Made by a program: the position numbers and the translations under genes. The notes beneath the pieces are model-generated. The model was not told the origin of the DNA, made no database searches, and worked only from the letters and a program-made list of their open reading frames with translations. From Teichococcus aestuarii (GTDB lineage: Bacteria > Pseudomonadota > Alphaproteobacteria > Acetobacterales > Acetobacteraceae), in assembly GCF_003116135.1 (NCBI RefSeq), contig NZ_PDOA01000004.1, forward strand, positions 186,001 to 250,000: 64,000 nucleotides of DNA, in the 5' to 3' direction. Of the stretch, positions 29,203-38,261 are shown piece by piece. Within the stretch, counting starts at the first letter, position 1; the number at the start of each line of letters is the position of its first letter.

Positions 29203-30666
29203 ATGCCCCACACCCGCCGCCGGCAGCAGCATCCGGGGCCGCTCTGGCGGCTGCTCTCCTCGGCCGGCTTCCGCTTCGCGCTGCTGTTCGCGGTGGTGTT
29301 CCTGGCGGCGGGGCTGGCCTTCGCCGGCGTGCTCTGGTGGGGCACCGCCGGCACGCTGGAGCGGCAGACCGATTCCGCCATCCGCGCCGACGCCATGGCG
29401 CTGGCCGAGCGCGGCCGCGACTCCGGCCTGGCCGTGCTGGCCGAGGCGGTGGAGGAGCGGCTGGCGCTCGATGCCGAGGGCCTCTCGATCTACCTGCTGC
29501 TCGACCCTGCCGGGCGGCGCCTGGCGGGCAACCTCGCCGCGCTGCCGCCGCCGCGCCCGGGCGAGAGCTCCTGGTACCGCCTCAGCGTCGACCATGACGA
29601 TTCCGGCCCCGGCGAGGCGCGGCTGCTGGTGCTGGACCTGCCGGATGGCAGCAAGCTGGCGGTGGGCCGCGAGGTGAGCGAGAAGCAGCGCCTGCGCGAC
29701 CTGCTGACCGAGGGGCTGGCCTGGGCGGCGGGGGCGGCGCTGTTCTTCGCCCTGCTCGGCGCGCTGCTGATGCGGCGGGCGCTGGAGCGGCGGCTGACGC
29801 CGGCCACCACCACCGCCGCGCTGATCGCCGGCGGCGACCTCTCGCAGCGCGTGCCGATCTCGCTGCATGACGACGAGTTCGACCGGCTGGGCGCCAGCAT
29901 GAACGCCATGCTCGACCGCATCGCCCACCTGATGGACGGGGTGCGCGGCGTCTCGGACGCCATCGCGCACGATCTGCGCACGCCCATCGCCCGTGCCCGC
30001 AACGGGCTGGAGGAGGCGCTGCTGGAGGAATCGGACGACCCGGCGGTGCTGCGCGGCGCCATCGAGCGCGGCATCGCCGACCTCGACAACGTCACCCGCG
30101 TGTTCCAGGCCGTGCTGCGAATCGCCGAGGTGGAGGCGGGCGCCCGCCGCGCCGCCTTCGCGCCGCTCGACCTCTCCCTGCTGCTGGCCGACGCCGCCGA
30201 GCTCTACGGCGCCTCGGCCGAGGCCCGCGGCCAGACGCTGAACACCGATTGGCCGGCGAGCCTGCCCCTGGTGGGCGACCGCGACCTGCTGCTGCAGGTG
30301 GTGGCCAACCTGCTGGACAACGCGGTGAAGTTCACCGTCCCGGGCGGCAACATCACGCTCTCCGCGCAGCGCGAGTCCGAGTGGGTGCTGGTGCGGGTGG
30401 CCGATGAGGGCCCCGGCCTCTCGGCGCAGGACCGCGGCCGGGTGGGGGAGCGGTTCTTCCGCGCCGATTCGGCGCGCACCACGCCCGGCTCGGGGCTCGG
30501 CCTCTCGCTGGTGCGGGCGGTGGTGCAGCTGCATGGCGGGGCGCTGTGGTTCGAGGATGCCGGCGGGCCGCCGCAGCGGCCAGGGCTGGCCGTGCTGTTC
30601 CAGCTTCCCGCCAGCCCCCTTTCCGCCAATGCCCTTTCCGCTGGCGCCCTCTCCGCTGGCGCATGA
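29203..30666 (+). CDS. two-component sensor histidine kinase
   Basis: 487-residue kinase with two membrane helices (about 23-45 and 172-190) flanking a periplasmic sensor domain of some 125 residues. A HAMP linker follows (195-245), then HisKA with H256 in SDAIAHDLRTPIARARNGLEEA, and HATPase with NLLDNAVKFTVPGG, DEGPGLSAQDRGRVGERFFRAD and GSGLGLSLVRAVVQLHGG. It is the cognate partner of the OmpR-type regulator just upstream. The last 15 residues are a five-residue repeat (LSAGA type) encoded by a 15-bp tandem repeat. Confidence 0.95.
   Translation: MPHTRRRQQHPGPLWRLLSSAGFRFALLFAVVFLAAGLAFAGVLWWGTAGTLERQTDSAIRADAMALAERGRDSGLAVLAEAVEERLALDAEGLSIYLLLDPAGRRLAGNLAALPPPRPGESSWYRLSVDHDDSGPGEARLLVLDLPDGSKLAVGREVSEKQRLRDLLTEGLAWAAGAALFFALLGALLMRRALERRLTPATTTAALIAGGDLSQRVPISLHDDEFDRLGASMNAMLDRIAHLMDGVRGVSDAIAHDLRTPIARARNGLEEALLEESDDPAVLRGAIERGIADLDNVTRVFQAVLRIAEVEAGARRAAFAPLDLSLLLADAAELYGASAEARGQTLNTDWPASLPLVGDRDLLLQVVANLLDNAVKFTVPGGNITLSAQRESEWVLVRVADEGPGLSAQDRGRVGERFFRADSARTTPGSGLGLSLVRAVVQLHGGALWFEDAGGPPQRPGLAVLFQLPASPLSANALSAGALSAGA
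30616..30660. repeat. 15-bp tandem repeat at 3' end of the sensor kinase gene
   Basis: Three 15-bp units (30616, 30631, 30646), the last two being GCCCTTTCCGCTGGC and a one-base variant, encode the C-terminal SANAL-SAGAL-SAGA of the kinase immediately before its stop codon. Confidence 0.85.
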
Positions 30667-30724
30667 CCCATGCTTCATGCCGCGCCCATCGCCGGGCAGG
30701 GGGGACGCTCCCAGATTGGCGGCC

Positions 30725-31006
30725 ATGTTCCTCCGCCTTCCCTGCCTGCTGGCCATGCTGCTCTCCGCCATGCCGGCCGCCGGCGCCGAGCTGCGGCTGC
30801 TCTCGCCGGGGCTGGCCTACTGCGATGAACTGGCTGCCCGCTTCTCGCGCCTGCCAAGAACCCGCCAGGACGCCGCGCGCGGCCTTGCCCTGGAAGGCAG
30901 GCGGCTGTGCGAGGCAGGGCATGTCCGCACCGGCGTGGCCAAGCTGCGCCGGGCGCTGCGCGCGGCCCAAGACCTTTCGCCAATGCCCAAGCCGTCCCAT
31001 CCCTGA
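30725..31006 (+). CDS. small exported protein of unknown function
   Basis: 93-residue protein with a clear signal peptide (LPCLLAMLLSAMPAAGA, cleaved near residue 18) and a mature part of about 75 residues with two cysteines (YCDELAARF and RLCEAGH) that could form a disulfide. The tail AKLRRALRAAQ looks like a short helix. It starts 59 bp after the two-component kinase gene, in the same direction, so it may be part of that operon. I do not recognise the family. The start at 30725 is set by the signal peptide; an ATG at 30677 is possible. Confidence 0.65.
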   Translation: MFLRLPCLLAMLLSAMPAAGAELRLLSPGLAYCDELAARFSRLPRTRQDAARGLALEGRRLCEAGHVRTGVAKLRRALRAAQDLSPMPKPSHP

Positions 31007-31039
31007 GCGCGCGGCCCCTGGCCGGCCGGCCCGGGCGCC

Positions 31040-32179
31040 ATGATCCGCACGGCCCTGGCGGGGGCGGGCGCGCTCTGCGCCGGCATCGGGCTGGCGCGCT
31101 TCGCCTATGTGCCGCTGTTTCCCGCCATGGTGGCGGCGGGCTGGGTGGAGGGCGGCGAGGCCGGGCTGCTCGGCGCCTGCAACCTCACCGGCTATCTCGC
31201 GGGGGCGCTGGGCGGGCGGGCGCTGGGGCGGCGCCTCGGCGTGCCGGCGGCGCTGGATGCCGGCATGGCGCTGGTGGTGCTCTCCTTCCTGGCCTGCGCG
31301 CTGCACGGGCCGGGCCTGGGCTGGCTGCTCTGGCTGGCGCTGTGGCGCGGTCTGGCGGGGCTGGCGGGGGGCATCCTGATGTCGCTGGCCGGCCCGGCGG
31401 TGCAGGCGGTGCTGCCGCCCGCGCGGCGCTCGGCCGCCGCCGGGCTGGTGGTGGCGGGCATCGGCGCGGGGGTGGTGCTGGGGGCGCTGGCGGTGCCGGC
31501 GCTGGTGCCGGGCGGGCTGCCGCTGGCCTGGGCGGGGCTGGGGCTGCTCTCGCTGCTGGTCTGGCTCGGGCTGCGGCGCCACTGGCCGGCGCCGCCCGCC
31601 GCCGAGACCATGCGCCTGCCCACCGGCCAGGCGGTGCCGCGCGCCGGCGCGCTGCTGCTGGCCTACCTGCTCTCGGCCACCGGCATGGTGCCGCCGATGG
31701 TCTATCTCGCCGATCTCGGCGTGCGCGGGCGCGGGCTGGAGGCGGCGGCCACGGCGCTGCTCTGGGTGCTGTTCGGGCTGGGCGCCGCGGCGGGCACGCT
31801 GCTGGGCGGGCGGCTCGCCGGCCGCATCGGCGGGCGGCGGACACTGACGCTGTGGATGGCCGTGCAGGTGGCGGCGCTCGGCCTCTGCCTGCTGCCCGGC
31901 GCCGGCGCGGTGCTGCTGGCGGCGCCGTTCTGCGGCTTCGCCGGGGTCGGCGCCAGCGCCGTGGCCCTGGCGGCGGCGCGCGAGATCGGCGGCCCCGCCG
32001 CCGGCATCCTCTGGGCGCGGGCCACGGTGATCTACGCCCTGGCCCAGGCGGTGACCGGCTTCGCCCTGGCCGCGCTGTTCCACGCCACGGGGGACAGCCA
32101 CGCGGCGGTGTTCGGCGCCGGGCTGCTGGCCTCGGCGGCGGCGCTGGCGGTGGCCTGGGCGGGGCAGCGCCTCGCCTGA
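31040..32179 (+). CDS. YbfB/YjiJ-family MFS transporter
   Basis: 379-residue transporter with about 12 membrane helices. The N-terminal GIGLARFAYVPLFPAMVAAGWV is the recognisable signature of the YbfB/YjiJ group, and the loop between helices 2 and 3 (GGRALGRRLG) and its repeat (GGRLAGRIGGRR) are MFS-typical. The substrate is unknown. It starts 34 bp after the small exported protein and could be cotranscribed with it. Confidence 0.9.
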   Translation: MIRTALAGAGALCAGIGLARFAYVPLFPAMVAAGWVEGGEAGLLGACNLTGYLAGALGGRALGRRLGVPAALDAGMALVVLSFLACALHGPGLGWLLWLALWRGLAGLAGGILMSLAGPAVQAVLPPARRSAAAGLVVAGIGAGVVLGALAVPALVPGGLPLAWAGLGLLSLLVWLGLRRHWPAPPAAETMRLPTGQAVPRAGALLLAYLLSATGMVPPMVYLADLGVRGRGLEAAATALLWVLFGLGAAAGTLLGGRLAGRIGGRRTLTLWMAVQVAALGLCLLPGAGAVLLAAPFCGFAGVGASAVALAAAREIGGPAAGILWARATVIYALAQAVTGFALAALFHATGDSHAAVFGAGLLASAAALAVAWAGQRLA

Positions 32180-32232
32180 TCGTGCGGGGCAGGGCGCTTC
32201 CCGGCCGGGCGACCGCCGCCCAGTCTCTCGCC

Positions 32233-32664
32233 ATGGCAGATCCGTTCGACCTCGACCGCTTCGTCCAGGCGCAGGCGCCGGTCATCGACCAGGTGCGGCG
32301 CGAGCTGGCGGCGGGCCAGAAGCGCAGCCACTGGATGTGGTTCGTCTTTCCGCAGCTGCGTGGCCTCGGCCACAGCGGCATGGCGCAGCGCTATGGCATC
32401 GCCTCGCTGGCGGAGGCGCGGGCCTATCTGGCCCATCCCGTGCTCGGCCCCCGGCTGCGGGACTGCGCGGCGCTGATGAACGCCGTGCCGGGCCGCTCGG
32501 CGCACGACATCCTGGGCAGCCCGGACGACATGAAGTTCCAGTCCAGCATGACGCTGTTCGCGCTGGCGGCGCCGGCGGAGCCCGCCTTCGCCGCCGCGCT
32601 GGACCGGTTCTACGGCGGCGCCCGCGACGCGCGCACCCTGGCCGCGCTCCCCCCGGAAAACTGA
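32233..32664 (+). CDS. DUF1810 family protein
   Basis: 143-residue protein matching the DUF1810 family: DPFDLDRFVQAQAPVIDQVRRELAAGQKRSHWMWFVFPQLRGLGHS, then YGIASLAEARAYLAHPVLGPRLRDC and MKFQSSMTLFA. The family, sometimes called calpastatin-like, is soluble and of unknown function, possibly linked to ADP-ribose chemistry (weak). It is convergent with the enoyl-CoA hydratase family gene, with a hairpin element between. Confidence 0.9.
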   Translation: MADPFDLDRFVQAQAPVIDQVRRELAAGQKRSHWMWFVFPQLRGLGHSGMAQRYGIASLAEARAYLAHPVLGPRLRDCAALMNAVPGRSAHDILGSPDDMKFQSSMTLFALAAPAEPAFAAALDRFYGGARDARTLAALPPEN

Positions 32665-32716
32665 CAGAAAGAAGATGGGGGTCCGGGGGAATTCCTTCCC
32701 CCGGCCTTCCCTGTCA
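32662..32716. terminator. hairpin element between DUF1810 and enoyl-CoA hydratase family genes
   Basis: Nine-base arms CCGGGGGAA (32683-32691) and TTCCCCCGG (32696-32704), loop TTCC, with outer TGACAG (32662-32667) and CTGTCA (32711-32716) extending the dyad. The outer arms include parts of both stop codons. It is a copy of the recurring GC-hairpin type and can work as a bidirectional terminator for these convergent genes. Confidence 0.75.
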
Positions 32717-33718
32717 CGCAAACATCGGCCGCACATCCCGGAGCGGCTGCCAGGCCGGCTTGCCATCCTTGTCCACCAGCACCGAGCGCACCCCTTCGGC
32801 GAAGTCCGGGTGCCGGGTGACGCTGCGGGTCAGCACCAGCTCCTGCTCCAGGCAGCCGGGCAGGTCGAGGCTGGCGCCGCGCTCCAGCAGCTCCAGCGTC
32901 ACCGCCACGCTGGTCGGCGAGACGCGGGCGAGGATGGCCTGCTGCTCGCGCGCCCAATCCGTGGCTTCGGCCTGCAGCGCCGCCTCGATGCCGGCGCGGT
33001 CCGCATGGCCGAAGCAGCGCTCGATGGCCGGGCGGAGGGCGGCGATGCGCCCCTCCGGCACGGCCTCGGCGAAGCGCTCCACCGCCGCGGCGTCGCCGCT
33101 CTCCAGCAGGGCGGCGCGGAGCGCGGCCAGCTTCTCGCGCGGCACGAAATGGGTGGCGAGCCCGGCCTCCACCGCCTCGGCGCCCTTCAGCCGGGCGCCG
33201 GTGAGGGCGATCCAGCGCCCCATCGCACCGCTGGGAGAGCCGGGCAGGCGCGGCAGCACGTAGCTGGTGCCGACATCGGGGAAGAGCGCGATGGCCGTCT
33301 CCGGCATGGCCAGCAGCGCGTGCTCGGTGACGATGCGGTGGCTGCCATGCACCGAGACGCCGAGCCCGCCGCCCATGCACACGCCGTCGATCAGGCTGAC
33401 CCAGGGGCGCGGGAAGGTGGCGATGCCGGCATTCACCGCGTATTCGCGGGTGAAGAAGGCCTCCACCGCCTCGAAGCGGCCGTCCAGCACGTCCTGCCGC
33501 ACCTGGCGGACATCGCCGCCGGCGCAGAAGGCACGGTCGCCGGCGCCTTCCAGCAGCACCATCCGCACCTCCGGCGCGTCCCGCCATTCGGCGAGGGCGG
33601 CGGCGAAGCCGTCGATCATGGCGAGGTCCAGCGCGTTCAGGGCGCGGGGGCGGTTCATGGTGAGGTGGCCCACGGCGCCCTCCCGCCGGATGATCAGGCT
33701 GGCTTCGGCTTGGGTCAT
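32714..33718 (-). CDS. enoyl-CoA hydratase/isomerase family protein, 3-hydroxyisobutyryl-CoA hydrolase type
   Basis: 334-residue crotonase-fold protein. The length and the blocks MNRPRALNALDLAMIDGFAAAL, GDRAFCAGGDVRQV, GVCMGGGLGVSVHGSHRIVTEHALLAMPETAIALFPDVG and the long C-terminal extension (SPTSVAVTLELLERG, SVTRHPDFAEGVRSVLVDKDGKPAW) fit the 3-hydroxyisobutyryl-CoA hydrolase group, which releases 3-hydroxyisobutyrate in valine breakdown. E and D residues of the ETAIALFPDVG motif match that activity. GGAGG precedes the chosen ATG by about nine bases. It is divergent from the Pot-type ABC operon. Confidence 0.92.
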   Translation of the reverse strand: MTQAEASLIIRREGAVGHLTMNRPRALNALDLAMIDGFAAALAEWRDAPEVRMVLLEGAGDRAFCAGGDVRQVRQDVLDGRFEAVEAFFTREYAVNAGIATFPRPWVSLIDGVCMGGGLGVSVHGSHRIVTEHALLAMPETAIALFPDVGTSYVLPRLPGSPSGAMGRWIALTGARLKGAEAVEAGLATHFVPREKLAALRAALLESGDAAAVERFAEAVPEGRIAALRPAIERCFGHADRAGIEAALQAEATDWAREQQAILARVSPTSVAVTLELLERGASLDLPGCLEQELVLTRSVTRHPDFAEGVRSVLVDKDGKPAWQPLRDVRPMFA

Positions 33719-33836
33719 CGACGATCCTCCGTTCGGTTGTGCGGCGCAGGGTCGCGGCATGGCGCGCGGTTGACAACCCGCCCGCCGGCGGGAATGCAGC
33801 GCCGGAGGGTACAAACAGAGGCGCAGGGCACGGGGG

Positions 33837-34958
33837 ATGAACAGGATGGCGGAGCCGCTGGTCCGCTTCGAGGGCGTGCGCAAGGCCTATGGCGCGGCGG
33901 CCTCCGGCTATGCCGTGCAGCGGCTGGACCTGGAGGTGGAGAAGGGCGAGCTGCTCACCCTGCTCGGCCCTTCCGGCTCCGGCAAGACGACGACGCTGAT
34001 GCTGCTGGCCGGCTTCGAGATGCCGAGCGAGGGGCGCATCCTGCTCGGCGGGCGGGACATCGCGCGGCTGCCGCCGCACAGGCGGGGCATCGGCGTGGTG
34101 TTCCAGTCCTACGCGCTGTTCCCGCACATGAGCGTGGCGGAGAACGTGGCCTTCCCGCTGGAGGTGCGCGGCGTGCCCAGGGCCGCGCGCGCCGAGCGGG
34201 TGCGGAAGGCGCTGGCCATGGTGCGGCTGGAGAGCTTCGGCGAACGGCGGCCCACCCAGCTCTCGGGCGGGCAGCAGCAGCGCGTCGCGCTGGCCCGCGC
34301 CATGGTGTTCGAGCCGCCCATCGTGCTGCTGGACGAGCCGCTGGGCGCGCTGGACAAGGCGCTGCGCGAGGAGATGCAGTACGAGATCCGGGCCCTGCAC
34401 CAGCGCCTGGGCCTGACCATGATGTATGTGACGCACGACCAGCAGGAGGCGCTCACCCTCTCGGACCGCATCGCCGTGTTCGAGGGCGGGCGCATCCGCC
34501 AGCTCGCCGCGCCGCGCCGCCTCTACGAGCAGCCGGAGAACGCCTTCGTCGCCGGCTTCGTGGGCGAGAACAACCGGCTGCCCGGCGTGGTGCGGAGCGC
34601 ACCCGAGGGGGAGGGGCGGGACCGCGCCATCCGGGTGATGCTCGACAGCGGCACCGAGGTGCTGGCGCGCCCGGTGGATGCCGGCGCGCCCGGCAGCCGC
34701 TGCCTCGTCGCGGTGCGGCCGGAGCGGGTGGCGGTGGCCGCCATCCTCGCCTCCGAGATGGGGGAGGATGCGCTTTCCGCCCGGCTGGTCGAGGTGATCT
34801 TCCAGGGCGACCATGTCCGGCTGCGCCTGAGCCTGGGCGATGGCGCCGAGGTGGTGGCCAAGCGCCCCGTGGGGGCGGGGATGCTGCCGGAGCCGGGCAC
34901 GCTGGTCTCGGTGGCGTGGGACCCGGCGCACGCCCACGCCTTCGCCGCGGAAGGCTGA
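33837..34958 (+). CDS. ABC transporter ATP-binding protein, polyamine-type (PotA-like)
   Basis: 373-residue ATPase with Walker A GPSGSGKTT, VFQSYALFPHMSVAENVAFPLEVR, signature [15 protein letters not shown], Walker B VLLLDEPLGALD and switch YVTHDQQEALTLSDRIAV, and a C-terminal TOBE domain (about 285-370). The pattern is that of the spermidine/putrescine and related (PotA/FbpC) importers. It is the first gene of a four-gene operon with a receptor and two permeases. Confidence 0.94.
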   Translation: MNRMAEPLVRFEGVRKAYGAAASGYAVQRLDLEVEKGELLTLLGPSGSGKTTTLMLLAGFEMPSEGRILLGGRDIARLPPHRRGIGVVFQSYALFPHMSVAENVAFPLEVRGVPRAARAERVRKALAMVRLESFGERRPTQLSGGQQQRVALARAMVFEPPIVLLDEPLGALDKALREEMQYEIRALHQRLGLTMMYVTHDQQEALTLSDRIAVFEGGRIRQLAAPRRLYEQPENAFVAGFVGENNRLPGVVRSAPEGEGRDRAIRVMLDSGTEVLARPVDAGAPGSRCLVAVRPERVAVAAILASEMGEDALSARLVEVIFQGDHVRLRLSLGDGAEVVAKRPVGAGMLPEPGTLVSVAWDPAHAHAFAAEG

Positions 34959-35054
34959 GAGGCGCGGCGGAGGCCTTTGCCCTTCAACCCCTTCGCGTCC
35001 TGGCCTAGGCTGCGCGGCGGGAGAGCCGGCGGTCCCGGCCAGGGGAGCAAGACG

Positions 35055-36116
35055 ATGCTGCGGAGAGGTTTCGGCGCCATGCTGGCGCTGGGTGTTGGCC
35101 TGCTGGGCACGGGTCTTTCGGGCGGCGCCGCGCAGGCGCAGGGGCGGGACCTGACCATCGTCTCCTGGGGTGGCGCCTACCAGGACGCGCAGCGCGAGGT
35201 GTTCTTCCGCCCCTGGCAGCAGCAGGGCAATGCCCGCCTGCTGGAGGAGACCTGGGATGGCGGCGTCGGCGTGCTGCGCGCCAAGATTCAGTCCGGCGCC
35301 AACAACTGGGACCTGGTGCAGGTGGAGAGCGAGGAGCTGCTGCTCGGCTGCGAGGAGGGGCTGTTCGAGAAGATGGACTACGCCGCCATCGGCGGGCGGG
35401 AGCACTATATCCCCGAGGCCGTCAGCGAGTGCGGCGTCGGCAACATCCTCTATTCCTTCGTGCTGGCCTATGACCGCGCGCGCATGGCCGATGGCCCGCG
35501 CAGCTGGGCCGACTTCTTCGACACGGCGAAGTTCCCCGGCAAGCGCGGCCTGCGCCGCGGCCCGAAGGTGACGCTGGAGATCGCGCTGCTGGCCGATGGC
35601 GTGGCCCCGGGCGAGGTCTACAAGCTGCTCGGCACCAGCGCCGGCGTGGACCGCGCCTTCCGCAAGCTCGACACGCTGAAGCAGGACATCATCTGGTGGG
35701 AGCGCGGCAGCCAGCCGCCGCAGCTGCTGGCCAGCGGCGAGGTCGCCATGACCAACGCCTACAATGGCCGCATCAGCGCCGCCAACCAGAATGACGGGCG
35801 CAATTTCGGCATCGCCTGGTCCGGCAACGTCTTCACCCTCGATTCCTGGGTGATCATGAAGGGCAGCCCGAACAAGGCGGCGGCGCTCGACTTCCTGAAG
35901 TTCGTCGGCCAGCCCAATGTCCAGGCCGGGCTGCCGCCGCGCATCCCCTATGGCGTGACGGCCAAGGGCGCCAACGCCAACCTCGCCCCCGCCGTGCTGG
36001 CCAACCTGCCCACCGCGCCGGAGAATGCCGAGGGCGCGCTGCAGCTGAACGACCAGTTCTGGCTCGACAACCTCGACAAGCTGAACCAGCGCTTCAACAA
36101 CTGGGTCTCGCGCTGA
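35055..36116 (+). CDS. ABC transporter substrate-binding protein, polyamine-type (PotD/F-like)
   Basis: 353-residue periplasmic receptor with a Sec signal (MLALGVGLLGTGLSGGAAQAQ). The mature start DLTIVSWGGAYQDAQREVFFRPW and GVGNILYSFVLAYDRARM, WADFFDTAKFPGKRGLRRGPK and WWERGSQPPQLLASGEVAMTNAYNGRI are typical of the PotD-type family. The polyamine-binding aspartates are not clearly kept, so the ligand could be another amine or small organic molecule. AGGGGAGCAAGACG precedes the start. The permease gene follows with one base between stop and TTG start. Confidence 0.93.
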   Translation: MLRRGFGAMLALGVGLLGTGLSGGAAQAQGRDLTIVSWGGAYQDAQREVFFRPWQQQGNARLLEETWDGGVGVLRAKIQSGANNWDLVQVESEELLLGCEEGLFEKMDYAAIGGREHYIPEAVSECGVGNILYSFVLAYDRARMADGPRSWADFFDTAKFPGKRGLRRGPKVTLEIALLADGVAPGEVYKLLGTSAGVDRAFRKLDTLKQDIIWWERGSQPPQLLASGEVAMTNAYNGRISAANQNDGRNFGIAWSGNVFTLDSWVIMKGSPNKAAALDFLKFVGQPNVQAGLPPRIPYGVTAKGANANLAPAVLANLPTAPENAEGALQLNDQFWLDNLDKLNQRFNNWVSR

Positions 36117-36117
36117 C

Positions 36118-37335
36118 TTGGCCCAAGGGACGAATGCGCCGCTGAAAGCGCGGCTGGCGGCGGCGGCGCTGGTGGCGCCGCTGCTGCTGTTCCTGCTTGG
36201 CGTCTTCGTGCTGCCGATCGGCGCCTTCCTGTTCCGCGCGGTGCAGGAGGGCGAGGTGGCGCCGGTGCTGCCGCGCACCCTGGCCGCGCTCTCGGCCTGG
36301 GACGGCACGGCGCCGCCGGGCGAGCCCGCCTTCGCCGCGCTGGTCGAGGATCTGCGGGAAGCGCGGGCGCGTGACCAGCAGGCGGGCGGCGGCGGCATCG
36401 CCCGCGCCGCGGCGCGGCTGAACGCCGACCTGCCCGGCTTCCGCTCCCTGCTGCCGATGACCGCCCGGCGCGTGGCCCAGCCCTTCGAGGGCGAGGCGCG
36501 CGCGGCGGTGCTGGCGATCAGCGAGGAGTGGGGCGGCATCGCCCCCTGGGGCGCCATCCGCCGCGCCGGCGGCCCGGTCTCGGACTTCAACCTGCTGGCG
36601 GTGCTCGACCTGAAGCGGGACGCCACCGGCAGCCTCGCCACCGCTCCACCGGACGAGGCGATCTTCCGCGCCATCCTCTGGCGCACCCTGTGGATGGGGC
36701 TGCTGGCCACGCTCATCTGCCTCGGCGTCGGCTACCCGCTGGCCTGGCTGATCGCCACCGCGCCGCCGCGCGCTGTGCCCTGGCTGATGGCCGGCGTGCT
36801 GCTGCCCTTCTGGACCAGCCTGATCGTCCGCACCGCCGCCTGGATGGTGCTGCTGCAACGCGAGGGGGTGGTGAACGCCGCCCTCGGCGCGCTGCAGCTG
36901 ACCTCCGGGCCGCTGCCGCTGCTGTTCAACCGCGGCGCCGTGCTGCTGGCCATGGTGCACATCCTGCTGCCCTTCATGGTGCTGCCCATCTATGCCAGCC
37001 TGAAGTCGCTGGACTGGCGGCTGCCGCGCGCCGCCGTCTCGCTCGGCGCCGCGCCGGCGCTGGCCTTCTGGCGGGTGACGCTGCCGCTCTCCCTGCCAGG
37101 GGTGGGGGCGGGGTGCCTGCTGGTGTTCATCCAGGCGCTGGGCTTCTACGTCACGCCCGCCCTGCTCGGCGGCGCCAACGACCAGATGCTGCCCTATTTC
37201 GTCGCCTTCTACGCCTCCCGCACGGTCAACTGGGGGATGGCGGCGGCGCTCTCCTGCCTGATCCTGGCGGCGGTCGCGGTGATCCTGGCGGTGTATGGCC
37301 GGCTCGTCGGCTTCTCGCGGATGCGCGCGGCATGA
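36118..37335 (+). CDS. ABC transporter permease (PotB-like) with long periplasmic loop
   Basis: 405-residue permease, starting with TTG one base after the receptor stop. TM1 is at about 12-35. An unusually long extramembrane segment of roughly 150 residues follows (about 40-190) before the standard BPD_transp_1 core (ATLICLGVGYPLAWLIA, LLPFWTSLIVRTAAWMVLLQREGVVN and the EAA-like loop SLKSLDWRLPRAAVSLGAAPALAFWRVTLPLSLPGV). Its partner overlaps by four bases. The long loop is seen in a subgroup of PotB-like permeases and may contact the receptor. Confidence 0.92.
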   Translation: MAQGTNAPLKARLAAAALVAPLLLFLLGVFVLPIGAFLFRAVQEGEVAPVLPRTLAALSAWDGTAPPGEPAFAALVEDLREARARDQQAGGGGIARAAARLNADLPGFRSLLPMTARRVAQPFEGEARAAVLAISEEWGGIAPWGAIRRAGGPVSDFNLLAVLDLKRDATGSLATAPPDEAIFRAILWRTLWMGLLATLICLGVGYPLAWLIATAPPRAVPWLMAGVLLPFWTSLIVRTAAWMVLLQREGVVNAALGALQLTSGPLPLLFNRGAVLLAMVHILLPFMVLPIYASLKSLDWRLPRAAVSLGAAPALAFWRVTLPLSLPGVGAGCLLVFIQALGFYVTPALLGGANDQMLPYFVAFYASRTVNWGMAAALSCLILAAVAVILAVYGRLVGFSRMRAA

Positions 37336-38234
37336 GCGCCGGCCCCGCCACGCCGCGCATCCCGGCGCGCATCGCCGGCCGTGAGGCCCCGGCCGCGCCC
37401 GTGCCGCCCGCCGCGCCACCCCCGGCGCCGCCGCCCACGCCCGCGCGGATGCGCGCCCCGCTGAAGCCGGGGCGCATCCTGCTCTGGGCCTTCGGCGTGC
37501 TGGCCATCCTGTTCCTGCTGGCGCCGGTGCTGGCGGTGCTGCCGCTCTCCTTCTCCGCGGGGTCCTTCCTGCACTACCCGCTGCCCGGCCTCTCGCTGCG
37601 CTGGTACGCCGATTTCTGGAGCTCCGACTTCTGGCTGCCGGCGCTGTGGAACAGCCTGCGCGTCGGCGCCGCCGCCGCGCTGCTGGCCGGAGTGCTGGGC
37701 ACGCTGGCCGCCTTCGGCCTGTGGCGCTGGCGCTTCCCCGGCCAGGCGGTGGTGATGGCGGTGCTGCTGGCGCCGATGGTGGTGCCGGCCATCATCGTCG
37801 CGGTGGCGCTGCTGCTGGCCTTCGGGCCGCTCGGCCTGACCAGCAGCTTCACCGGGCTGATCCTGGGCCATGCCGCGCTCGGCGCGCCCTTCGTGGTGGT
37901 GACGGTGCTGGCGGCGCTGCAGCAGTTCGACGCCACGCAGCTGCGCGCGGCGGCGGCCTGTGGCGCCTCGCCCGTGCGGGCCTTCTGGCGCGTCTGCCTG
38001 CCGCAGATCGCCCCCGGCGTGGCGGCGGGCGCGGTCTTCGCCTTCGCCACCAGCCTCGACGAGGTGGCGGTGGCGCTGTTCATCGCCGGCCCCGCGCAGC
38101 GCACCCTGCCGCGGCAGATGTTCTCCGGCCTGAACGATTCGATCAGCCTCACCATCATGGCGGCGGCCATGGTGCTGGTGCTGATCTCCGGCCTGATGCT
38201 GCTGGCGGTGACGCTGCTGCGCCGCCCGCGTTGA
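37332..38234 (+). CDS. ABC transporter permease (PotC-like)
   Basis: 300-residue permease starting with an ATGA overlap. An N-terminal Ala/Pro-rich extension (about residues 19-40) precedes the first helix at about 48-70. The core has LRWYADFWSSDFWLPALWNSLRVG and the EAA-like loop FDATQLRAAAACGASPVRAFWRVCLPQIAPGV, then TSLDEVAVALFIAGPAQRTLPRQMFSGLNDSISLTI, which is characteristic of PotC-type proteins. It completes the ATPase-receptor-permease-permease operon. Confidence 0.93.
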   Translation: MSAGPATPRIPARIAGREAPAAPVPPAAPPPAPPPTPARMRAPLKPGRILLWAFGVLAILFLLAPVLAVLPLSFSAGSFLHYPLPGLSLRWYADFWSSDFWLPALWNSLRVGAAAALLAGVLGTLAAFGLWRWRFPGQAVVMAVLLAPMVVPAIIVAVALLLAFGPLGLTSSFTGLILGHAALGAPFVVVTVLAALQQFDATQLRAAAACGASPVRAFWRVCLPQIAPGVAAGAVFAFATSLDEVAVALFIAGPAQRTLPRQMFSGLNDSISLTIMAAAMVLVLISGLMLLAVTLLRRPR

Positions 38235-38261
38235 AGGCGCGTACGAACCCGGGAGAGGGCC

